Below are positions 7,548 through 13,724 of a DNA stretch of 22,973 nt, in pieces. Location: positions 1 to 22,973 of the forward strand of contig JAICHN010000022.1 of the NCBI GenBank assembly GCA_025924845.1, given 5' to 3'. Position 1 is the stretch's first letter. Every line of letters starts with the position of its first letter. The notes below the pieces were generated by a model that saw only the letters and a program-made list of their open reading frames with translations, was not told the origin of the DNA and searched no databases. Position numbers and translations under genes: made by a program. Source of the stretch: Chloroflexota bacterium. Lineage in GTDB: Bacteria; Chloroflexota; UBA5177; JANWHV01.

Positions 7548-8513
7548 ATGAGTGACGCCGGCCCGCCGAACCACAATTTATATGACCTCCTGGGCATCGC
7601 GCCGAACGCCGATGCCCAGGAGGTTCGTCGTGCTTATCGATCGCTGGCTCGTCACCTGCATCCAGACTTGAACGGGTCACACGACGCCGCGCATCGGTTC
7701 AGCCAGGTGACCAATGCCTACGAGGTGCTCAGCGATCCGGTCCGCCGTCGCCTCTACGACGATGCACGGCGGAGCCGGGCCGGGGCGCCGCTGCGTTCGT
7801 CATTGGCCACAAAACCGGGAGTGAGCCGCGGGGTGTTGCGCGGGGCGGATGTCTCGGCCTCCGTGGTCGTGTCGCTCCGCGAAGCGGTGTTCGGAGTCGA
7901 GGTAGACGTCGATGCGGTGCGGCGTGAGGTGTGCGTAGAGTGTGTCGGCACGGGGGTCGCCAGAGGCGGCGCCACCATACGGTGCGTGGTGTGCAACGGC
8001 ACGGGCGGCACCCGGTCGGGCGGTGACGAGTGCCGAAGTTGCAACGGCAGTGGAGCGGTGGGCGATCCACCGTGTTCGCCGTGCCATGGTTCGGGCCGCC
8101 GAGTAGGGCAGTTGTCGCTTATTGTGAAAATCCCGCCGGGCGTGGAGGACGGGCAGGTGCTTCGCCTCAAGGGTGATGGGGATGCCGGTCCACGGAATGG
8201 ACCGCGCGGCGATTTGTTGCTGCGGGTGAGCGTGGCGCCCGATCCGGTGCTTCGCCGCAATGGGATCGACATCATCATGGACCTGCCGATGGCAAGAGCG
8301 GAAGCGCGAGAGGGCTGTCATGTCGAGGTACCGACCTTGCGCGGACCGAAGCGGATTCGCGTGCAGCCCGGCACGGAGGATCGCGCCGTGGTGCGGCTCC
8401 CCGGCGCCGGGATCCGCCTCCCCGGATCGTGGCACAAGGGAGATCAGTTCGTGATCGTGCGCGTGCTTGATGATGTAATACGAATGGATTCGAATGATGA
8501 CGATGAGGATTGA
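7548..8513 (+). CDS. dnaJ: Type I J-domain co-chaperone (DnaJ with zinc fingers)
   Basis: A 321-residue DnaJ homolog. The J domain (about 11-75) has HPD at 38-40, which stimulates DnaK ATPase. A zinc region follows with four CxxCxGxG repeats starting at Cys129, 146, 162 and 176, then the C-terminal substrate-binding domains (VKIPPGVEDGQVLRLKGDGD and GDLLLRVSV). The glycine/phenylalanine linker of normal DnaJ is practically absent; residues 75-105 are basic and Ser/Ala-rich. This explains the shortness against about 370. No dnaK or grpE is adjacent, so this may be a second, accessory copy. The open frame reaches back to 7425, but ATG 7548 puts the J domain at the N-terminus. No strong ribosome site is seen there. 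The C-terminus is acidic (SNDDDED). Confidence 0.88.
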   Translation: MSDAGPPNHNLYDLLGIAPNADAQEVRRAYRSLARHLHPDLNGSHDAAHRFSQVTNAYEVLSDPVRRRLYDDARRSRAGAPLRSSLATKPGVSRGVLRGADVSASVVVSLREAVFGVEVDVDAVRREVCVECVGTGVARGGATIRCVVCNGTGGTRSGGDECRSCNGSGAVGDPPCSPCHGSGRRVGQLSLIVKIPPGVEDGQVLRLKGDGDAGPRNGPRGDLLLRVSVAPDPVLRRNGIDIIMDLPMARAEAREGCHVEVPTLRGPKRIRVQPGTEDRAVVRLPGAGIRLPGSWHKGDQFVIVRVLDDVIRMDSNDDDED

Positions 8514-9099
8514 GCGGGATGTCGTGCTGGAGGGCAAGGCGGTTGGTTTGGAACCGCTGACCATGGATCATGCCGATGCCTTATTCGCCATCGCTCAGGA
8601 TGACGAGATCTGGCAGTATCTAGCTTTCGATACTCCTACCTGCGTGGACGACATGCGCCGCTTCATCGGCATTGCCCTGGACAACGCGGCGAGCGGCGTT
8701 GAACTCCCCTTCGTGATTATCCATCGGCCGGAAAATCGGGTGGTTGGCAGCACGCGCTATATGGGGATCGTCCCCCACGATCACGCTCTGGAAATCGGCT
8801 GGACCTGGATCGAGCGCGATCACTGGCGTAGCGCGATCAACACCGAGGTCAAGTATCTTCTCCTTCGCCACGCCTTCGAGGTGCTGGATGCCAACCGCGT
8901 CCAACTGAAGACCGATCTCCGCAACATTCGTTCGCAGCAGGCTATTGCTCGCCTCGGCGCGCAGCGCGAAGGCGTGCTGCGCGAGCACCGCATTGTCAAG
9001 GGCAATTACCGGCGCTCGTCCGTGATCTTCAGCATCCTTGACCGTGAGTGGCCGGAGGTGAAGGCAGGGCTGGAGGCGAAGATGGCAGGGGGAATGTAG
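8494..9099 (+). CDS. GNAT family N-acetyltransferase (RimJ/RimL type)
   Basis: A 201-residue acetyl-CoA-dependent acetyltransferase. Residues 17-60 carry LEPLTMDHADALFAIAQDDEIWQYL, and residues 140-175 carry NIRSQQAIARLGAQREGVLREHRI, the acetyl-CoA-binding and C-terminal pattern of the RimJ/RimL group. These enzymes acetylate protein N-termini, antibiotics or small metabolites; the target here is unknown. It overlaps the end of dnaJ by 20 bp in another frame, so the two are probably co-transcribed. Three ATGs lie close together (8494, 8497, 8503); the first is used here but any could be right. It stops with TAG just before a strong hairpin. Confidence 0.85.
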   Translation: MMTMRIERDVVLEGKAVGLEPLTMDHADALFAIAQDDEIWQYLAFDTPTCVDDMRRFIGIALDNAASGVELPFVIIHRPENRVVGSTRYMGIVPHDHALEIGWTWIERDHWRSAINTEVKYLLLRHAFEVLDANRVQLKTDLRNIRSQQAIARLGAQREGVLREHRIVKGNYRRSSVIFSILDREWPEVKAGLEAKMAGGM

Positions 9100-9168
9100 T
9101 TTTGCATCGTTCTTATTAGAATCGGCGGTGCCTGAATGGCCACAGGTCGGTACGCATCACCGGGTCGG

Positions 9169-9212
9169 GCCGGCAAGCACGGGACGACTTCACAGGTCCC
9201 GTACTCGCCGGC
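9169..9212. terminator. Bidirectional hairpin between GNAT and NTF2 genes
   Basis: Outer arms GCCGGC (9169-9174 and 9207-9212) and inner arms ACGGGAC (9179-9185) and GTCCCGT (9196-9202) form a 17-position stem with two mismatches and a 10-nt loop. It lies between two convergent genes. There is no clear T tract. The remainder of 9100-9280 holds nothing I can support. Confidence 0.5.
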
Positions 9213-9280
9213 AGCACCGCGCGGTGGCCGGCACGAAAACACGTCCAGCAACCGCGCCCGTCCTGCTGCCGATCGGGGAT

Positions 9281-9685
9281 CTACTCTCCGCGGTAGGCAG
9301 CGGCAACAGCCGCGGTGTCCTGGTAGATCTGGAAGCAGGTGACCTTACCATCCCTGAAGGTAAAGGCGTGTGCTTCGTGGGTGACGATTTTCCGGCCGTT
9401 GCGTCGCGTGGCGGCTTCGACGTCGAGCAGGGATATCACCTTGTCGCCCTGAGCGGTGAACTCTCGGGGCTCGAATACCGAGAACTCCGCATTCTCGGAA
9501 AGTGTGCCGAACCAGTCCTGTACCGCCTGCTTCCCCCTATGCGTGCCTGCCGTCGGCACGTCGGATGGACCTGGCGCCACCTATTCGATGTCGTCCGTCA
9601 GGGCCGCGAGAAGGGCGGGCATATCTCCACGCCCGAACGCCGCGTAGGCATCCTTGACCCGCTGTGTATTCTCTTGTTCCAGCAT
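9281..9685 (-). pseudogene. NTF2/SnoaL-like protein with an amber codon at an expected Trp
   Basis: The frame begins at ATG 9685, after AAGGAGA, 15 nt behind the previous NTF2-like gene. It reads MLEQENTQRVKDAYAAFGRG, then DDIE, then TAG (9581-9583), then VAPGPSDVPTAGTHRGKQAV and on to YRGE. This is a typical 134-residue NTF2-like (SnoaL-type) cone-fold protein. In relatives the motif is usually (D/E)WVxPGP, so TGG to TAG at codon 35 is the single defect. The ribosome site and downstream frame are undamaged and the gene would otherwise be called intact. Such proteins bind or isomerise small hydrophobic molecules; no function is assigned. The next possible start in frame is GTG 9580, which would give a 99-residue piece lacking the first helices. 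Confidence 0.75.
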
Positions 9686-9700
9686 GTACGTCTCCTTATC

Positions 9701-10132
9701 TTACTGTGGTGGCTGAAGGCGGCTGAGCAGGTCGTTCGCCGCCTGCGAGGGATCGGAGTGGTGGTGGACGATCTTCCACTCCCCACCCTCCCGGCGGTAG
9801 ATGTTGGTGACGCGCTCGCTAAACGCGACCCGCTCGCCCGCCAGCGTGATCTCCGCCTCCTCCACGCCGACCTCGTAGGCCAGGTCCGTCCCCATGCGGA
9901 TCAGTTGGTCACGCAGCAGAACCTGTCCCCCAGAGGCAATCGAGGCTACCTGCTCCCACGTGGGCCGCACCTGCTCCCAGCCGACCTCCCGATGCCCGAT
10001 AGGGTGCATGGTTGTCACATCCTCGCTATGCGCCCAGACCGCGCTCATCGGGCCGGCATCGCCATTGGCCATATGGTTCAACGCCGCATAGAATCGCTCG
10101 GATACTTGCCGTACTTCATCTTCCGCTGCCAT
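9701..10132 (-). CDS. NTF2-like/SnoaL-like domain protein
   Basis: A 143-residue single-domain cone-fold protein: helical start (EVRQVSERFYAALNHMANGD), the MSAVWAHSEDVTTMHPIG strand region, and a C-terminal sheet with VTNIYRREGGEWKIVHHHSD. The last pattern (YRREGGEWKIVHHHSS/D) is common in DUF4440/SnoaL-like members that may bind small organic ligands or hydrolyse them. AAGGAGG lies 7 nt before the ATG. It is followed after 15 nt by the amber-interrupted paralog, so the pair form a mini-operon. The 132 bp upstream contain a small GC hairpin (10234-10250) but no clear promoter. Confidence 0.8.
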   Translation of the reverse strand: MAAEDEVRQVSERFYAALNHMANGDAGPMSAVWAHSEDVTTMHPIGHREVGWEQVRPTWEQVASIASGGQVLLRDQLIRMGTDLAYEVGVEEAEITLAGERVAFSERVTNIYRREGGEWKIVHHHSDPSQAANDLLSRLQPPQ

Positions 10133-10264
10133 GGAATGGCCTCCTTGCGTCTTGTCGCGGGAAACCCGCTACATGTCTATCCGTCCACATATCGCGCGCT
10201 ACGGGTGGTGCAGGGTTATTGACTTCCCCGCGCCCGAGGTGTTGCCTCGGCCAGGGTACCGGCG

Positions 10265-10552
10265 CTACGGCAGGATCTTGTAAACGTCAATGGCCGTTTC
10301 CTGGGGCGGGGTCGGGAACCCTCCCGTAATGCCCTGCTGCATCCTGGGCATCAGGATGCCGTCACGAAACCGCTCCCAACTCTCCTTCGAGTCGTGGACC
10401 GCCACGATCGTCCAGCCCCCGGCCGATGGGCCGGCTGCGTGATAGATCTGGCCGTCCGGCAAGCGACCCTCACCCGGGTGCACGGCGGCGATCGACGCCT
10501 CGTACTGCTCCTTTGTGCCGCCGGGGAAATGATGCACGATTGCGTAGGCCAT
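10265..10552 (-). CDS. Small ABM-like (dimeric alpha/beta barrel) conserved protein
   Basis: A 95-residue protein beginning MAYAIVHHFPGGTKEQYE, with GWTIVAVHDSKESWERF in the middle and a C-terminal strand IDVYKILP. The pattern beta-alpha-beta-beta-alpha-beta fits the ferredoxin-like dimeric barrel of antibiotic-biosynthesis-monooxygenase-like proteins, but no catalytic residue is evident. GGAAGGGA lies about 9 nt before this ATG. The frame is open further upstream, through ATG 10648 and to an ATA at 10669 that directly follows a perfect ribosome site. The conserved-looking protein start argues for 10552. Confidence 0.7.
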   Translation of the reverse strand: MAYAIVHHFPGGTKEQYEASIAAVHPGEGRLPDGQIYHAAGPSAGGWTIVAVHDSKESWERFRDGILMPRMQQGITGGFPTPPQETAIDVYKILP

Positions 10553-10679
10553 GGTAGTTTTCCCTTCCGTTTGCTTTTCACTTTCAGCACTCGCCACGAA
10601 TGGTCCGTTCCCTTCCGTTCGCCATGATCCATCCGAGAGAAGGAGCATCCCCCCCCAGACTGGATGTATCTCACCTCCT

Positions 10680-10763
10680 TTATGAAAGATTCCTAATCGA
10701 TTCGGGGCGCGATGCAGGGATAGCGCCGGGGTGTTGCGGCATATCGGACATCATCAGTGTCAC
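10680..10763 (-). CDS. Possible 27-residue small protein or leader peptide
   Basis: GTG 10763 follows AGGAGG (10771-10776) by 7 nt. The frame encodes 27 residues (MTLMMSDMPQHPGAIPASRP, then ESIRNLS) and ends with TAA that merges into a second perfect ribosome site, AAAGGAGGTGAG. That second site is followed by ATA instead of ATG. I recognise no family. Two tandem ribosome sites within 100 bp favour a translated leader. The rest of the 261-bp gap (10553-10813) holds an eight-G run on this strand (10649-10656) and no clear promoter. Confidence 0.35.
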   Translation of the reverse strand: MTLMMSDMPQHPGAIPASRPESIRNLS

Positions 10764-10813
10764 GATTGATCCTCCTGGCTTGACTCGCCCTGAGTGCGGC
10801 TGAGCGGAGCATG

Positions 10814-11236
10814 CTACCCCTCGCCGGCCGCGCCATGTTCGAGCTGACGCTGATAGTCTGCGTGGTCGAAATGACCCAGGGACTCGGCGACCAGCCCATC
10901 GTCACCAATCCGCCATTCCTCGAATCCGCTGATTCGGACCCGTTTTCCCGTGCCGCCCGGCCCCGTGTTGGCGCCCGAGAGCATCCATTTATAGATGGCC
11001 GTTTCTCCTTGATCGACGAGATCGTCCATGGTGATTTCCAGATCCGGGAAGGCAGTCATGAAGCCCTGCGCCGTCGCGGCGATGGCGCTTCGCCCGACCG
11101 CCGGAGCGCCGCCATTGATCGCAAGCGAACCGCTCGGCGAGAAGAAGGCGGCAACACTGGCGGCGTCTTGGCTACACCACGCCGCTGTGTACCGTTCAGC
11201 GAACGTGCGAAGTGATGTTGTACTCTCGTGCTTCAT
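10814..11236 (-). CDS. SnoaL-like ester cyclase family protein
   Basis: A 140-residue NTF2-fold protein of the SnoaL polyketide-cyclase/ester-cyclase group: FAERYTAAWCSQDAASVAAFFSPSGSLAINGG at the N-terminus, then GFMTAFPDLEITMDDLVDQG and KRVRISGFEEWRIGDDGLVAESLGHFD. The FPDLxxxxDDLV and GxFDxxxYxRQL-like end are typical. The N-terminal Cys-containing helix and a conserved Asp/His pair could form the ligand pocket. The substrate is unknown. It starts 22 nt after the stop of the YtkA-like gene, so it probably belongs to the cupredoxin transcript. Confidence 0.8.
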   Translation of the reverse strand: MKHESTTSLRTFAERYTAAWCSQDAASVAAFFSPSGSLAINGGAPAVGRSAIAATAQGFMTAFPDLEITMDDLVDQGETAIYKWMLSGANTGPGGTGKRVRISGFEEWRIGDDGLVAESLGHFDHADYQRQLEHGAAGEG

Positions 11237-11258
11237 CTCGCGTATCCTCTGCTGTCTG

Positions 11259-11846
11259 CTACCGCAGGGTGCCCCGCGTCGTCAACTCGGTAAGCAGGCC
11301 TTTGGGAAGGTCGACACTGACGATGAATTGACGCTGGAGGGACGCCGTGCCGGGCCGGTCGATACGCATGGTGACCTGCCAGCGGCCGAACATCGCCAGT
11401 GGTCCCTCTGCCGCGTATCGGCCGGGCCGTCCCTCGCTCAGGGGCAGCGTGATCGGCCGCATGGCCATCCCAATCATGCGGGCCGTCAGGAGGACATGGG
11501 CGCCGGCGAGGGGCTTGCCGTGCTCGCGCAGTCGCACCTCGAAGTGATTGTTGCCGGGAATCAGCGGGCTCGTATGCAAGGTAAGTTGCAGTCCGCCCAC
11601 CCGCGCGGTTTGCGCAACCGTGCGCGGCTGGAGGATCAGGCGCGGATCGATGGCGGCGGCTTGGCCGGTGACCGTCGGGTGAGCTGCCGACGCGTGCCGC
11701 GACCAGACCAGCACGCCGGCCAGTAGGAGCATGATGGCCGGCAAGACCAGCGTAGTCATGGCGGCCCGCCCTGCGGTGCGCGGTTGCCGAGGACCGGCTC
11801 CCATGCGCGGCCGCTCGGGTACGGCCAGGGCCCGCTCTCTGCTCAT
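11259..11846 (-). CDS. Membrane-anchored YtkA/FixH-like domain protein
   Basis: A 195-residue protein with an Arg-rich cytoplasmic tail (1-29), one membrane helix (about 30-50, TTLVLPAIMLLLAGVLVW) and an extracytoplasmic beta-domain. That domain contains IPGNNHFEVRLREHGKPLAGAHVLLTARMIGM-like sequence, then GRYAAEGPLAMFGRWQVTMRIDRPG. This is the pattern of YtkA-like domains, also found fused to CopC/CopD copper proteins; the Met cluster (ARMIGMAMR, about 121-129) could touch copper. It lies 76 nt after a secreted double cupredoxin, which supports a shared role in extracytoplasmic copper or electron handling. The ribosome site is GGAGGAG. A FixH-like function is the other option. Confidence 0.7.
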   Translation of the reverse strand: MSRERALAVPERPRMGAGPRQPRTAGRAAMTTLVLPAIMLLLAGVLVWSRHASAAHPTVTGQAAAIDPRLILQPRTVAQTARVGGLQLTLHTSPLIPGNNHFEVRLREHGKPLAGAHVLLTARMIGMAMRPITLPLSEGRPGRYAAEGPLAMFGRWQVTMRIDRPGTASLQRQFIVSVDLPKGLLTELTTRGTLR

Positions 11847-11888
11847 GTTCTCTCTCCTCCGTTTTCCGACTCCACGCTATGGGAGTTA

Positions 11889-11916
11889 GGACGGGCGCTC
11901 CGCCGAGCGCCCGTCC
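11889..11916 (-). terminator. Strong hairpin after the cupredoxin gene
   Basis: GGACGGGCGCTC (11889-11900) and GAGCGCCCGTCC (11905-11916) form a perfect 12-bp stem with a 4-nt loop, 5 nt after the cupredoxin stop. No U tract follows, so it may attenuate or protect the transcript instead of fully stopping it before the YtkA-like gene. Confidence 0.55.
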
Positions 11917-11921
11917 CGCGG

Positions 11922-12986
11922 CTACTGACCTGCAGGCAGTACGGTGATCGTGCCGACCATGCCGGGTGCGTGGACGAAGCAGAAGTAGGTATAAGTGCCC
12001 ACTTTGCCGAAGGTCAGCGTGAAGGGCTTGGTGGAGAACTTCTGGCCTTTCGCGTTGATATAGTTGCCGTCCAGCGCCAGGCCGGAGTTGGCAAAACCGC
12101 CCATGTATACGCCGCCCGCCGGGATGCTGGGCTCGATAGCCTTGGGATCGATGCCCAGAATCGGGCCATTGGATCCCGTGCCCACGGGGACGATGACCTG
12201 CGCCTTGCGCGGATCCAGGCCGAAGGTGACGGTGTGCAGGTAGACGCCGCCCGACTTCCAGCTCACGCTGTCGCCCACATGGATGGTCAGATGCTCGGGC
12301 ACGAAGCCATCATTCGCGTCGGTCGGCGTACCGGTGCCGGCCCGCACCGTCCAGTGGTGGGTAGACATCGGATAGGGTACTACCTTGATCGTACCATCCA
12401 TATCGCCGAATCCCGGAACGCCGGAGTGCAGCAAGCAATCGTAGGCAAAGACGCCTACGTTGGGGAAGGTGATGGTGCAGGACTGCGGGGTTGGCGCGCC
12501 GGCGGGTCCGATCTGGCCACAGTTCACCAACGTCTTACTGGTGCCGCTGTCGGTCATCACCAGCGGGCCACGCGACGAGGGGAACCACACCTCGGGATTG
12601 AGCACTAACTGCTGCTTGCCGTTGATCATCTTGGGGCTGAACTGCACGTTGGGGTCTTCCAGATGACGCAGCATGGGGTCAGGCGCGAAAGCGACGATGT
12701 GCGGCTCATTGGCGGAGTTGACCGTCCAGATCACCTTGTCGCCGGGGTGGATGGTCAGCGTGCGGGGGTAAAACTGGTTGACCGCTTCGGTGCTGTCATT
12801 GCCGGCGGGAATCACCTGGGCAAAGCCCGCGATCACATGCCAGGTGGTGGGCGTGACTGCCGCGGCGTGCGGGGCCTGGGTGTGGGACGCGTCCAGGCTC
12901 ACCGCACGGGCGGGGCCGCTATTGATGACGAGGCCGGCGGTCAGCAGGCCCATGGCGATGCCGCCGCGAATCCTGAATCTGTCCAT
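11922..12986 (-). CDS. Secreted tandem cupredoxin with two type 1 copper sites
   Basis: A 354-residue exported protein. The signal peptide is MDRFRIRGGIAMGLLTAGLV with cleavage near GPARA (residue 28). Two plastocyanin-like domains follow. The first has His96 in NEPHIVAF and Cys184, His187 and Met196 in YDCLLHSGVPGFGDMDG; the second has His251 in LHTVTF and Cys336, His339 and Met343 in YFCFVHAPGMVG. Both sites therefore keep a full Cys-2His-Met set. Such proteins carry electrons outside the membrane, or form part of multicopper enzymes; no type 2/3 copper histidine cluster is visible, which argues against an oxidase. ATG 12986 follows AAGGGAA; the frame extends to 13112 but that part lacks a signal sequence. 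It sits between two small genes on the same strand. Confidence 0.85.
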   Translation of the reverse strand: MDRFRIRGGIAMGLLTAGLVINSGPARAVSLDASHTQAPHAAAVTPTTWHVIAGFAQVIPAGNDSTEAVNQFYPRTLTIHPGDKVIWTVNSANEPHIVAFAPDPMLRHLEDPNVQFSPKMINGKQQLVLNPEVWFPSSRGPLVMTDSGTSKTLVNCGQIGPAGAPTPQSCTITFPNVGVFAYDCLLHSGVPGFGDMDGTIKVVPYPMSTHHWTVRAGTGTPTDANDGFVPEHLTIHVGDSVSWKSGGVYLHTVTFGLDPRKAQVIVPVGTGSNGPILGIDPKAIEPSIPAGGVYMGGFANSGLALDGNYINAKGQKFSTKPFTLTFGKVGTYTYFCFVHAPGMVGTITVLPAGQ

Positions 12987-13009
12987 GATGCGAGTTCCCT
13001 TCTTGCTCG

Positions 13010-13315
13010 CTACGCCCACTTTCGCACCAATTCGTCCAGACCAGACCGCATAAGCTCGTCCGGCGTAATCGCCACGCTGTATTCGATCTGGGCATTGAGG
13101 GTGAGAATCCATGGCTCAACCAGCGCGGGGATCCGCGATCCATCCTCAGCGTTGTAGACGACTACCGCGCCGCGGCCGGAACCGCTACCAGTGAAGTAAA
13201 TGCTCTCCGGTTTTGTCGCTTCAAGGATGGCGCCCATCTTCTGGGCGACAACACCGGCCCGTGCCAGCGTATTAAACGGCTCAACCGGGATCGTAATCCT
13301 GAACAGGATCCTCAT
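13010..13315 (-). CDS. DUF3303-like small conserved protein
   Basis: A 101-residue protein starting MRILFRITIPVEPFNTLAR, with ESIYFTGSGSGRGAVVVYN and a C-terminal RIPALVEPWILTLNAQIEYSVAITPDELMRSGLDELVRKW. The alternating strand and helix pattern and the IPALVEPW motif match small ferredoxin-like dimeric barrel proteins often labelled DUF3303 or hypothetical. No function is known. The start at 13315 has AAGGGAAAA before it; the longer open frame to 13741 is not protein-like and crosses the divergent promoter. It ends 24 nt before the cupredoxin ATG and is likely the first gene of that operon. Confidence 0.7.
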   Translation of the reverse strand: MRILFRITIPVEPFNTLARAGVVAQKMGAILEATKPESIYFTGSGSGRGAVVVYNAEDGSRIPALVEPWILTLNAQIEYSVAITPDELMRSGLDELVRKWA

Positions 13316-13645
13316 CGAGTTTTCCCTTCTATCAGAAGCTTCAAGCTGATCGCGTAGCACCTGTGTCCTACCGAACGTAGGCCGGCACCTGGAGGGTGCC
13401 TCGACCTCCCGCCGGATATGAATCCAACCTCTAGGCAACTCCTCCTTCCCACTCCCGATGCGAGACGGCCGAACGTGCGTTCCCCGCGCCGCCCTATGCT
13501 CTCCAGTCTGCGCGGCGGCGAGGCGGCTGACCATGAACAGAGGCCGCACAGTTCCCGCAATCTTCGCGGATACGCTCACCAAACGGAGGCGGCGGGGCAC
13601 GCAAGTGCGTTGCTTCGAAGGCTTGCTGCGTGCCCGTGGCAGACA

Positions 13646-13654
13646 TGCTATTAT
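13646..13654 (+). promoter_or_regulatory. Extended -10 element ahead of the HTH/NB-ARC regulator
   Basis: TGCTATTAT (13646-13654) is an extended -10 box, about 70 nt before the regulator ATG. TTGCTG (13623-13628) could be a -35 but at 20 bp spacing. The 409-bp divergent gap 13316-13724 otherwise holds a small hairpin (13384-13400) and no further feature I can support; the frame open through it is not protein-like. Confidence 0.4.
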
Positions 13655-13724
13655 GTGTGGCAGCGATGATTCAGCTGGGCGAGGCCGGCTGCGCCGACCA
13701 GTGGTTGACACGGCAGGAGGGCGC

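Noticed and set aside
3405..9583. Genome-wide reassignment of TAG to tryptophan
   Set aside because: Many clearly complete proteins in the window (ilvD, cupredoxin, FAD enzyme, sulfite-oxidase-family protein) end with TAG at their normal C-terminus, so TAG must terminate in general.
9128..10222. 364-codon plus-strand frame over the NTF2-like genes
   Set aside because: It is antisense to two recognisable NTF2-like proteins with ribosome sites and has no motif of its own.
13458..13724. N-terminal extension of the HTH/NB-ARC regulator
   Set aside because: The extra 89 residues are Arg/Cys-rich without a domain, and precede a good ribosome site and the extended -10 element.
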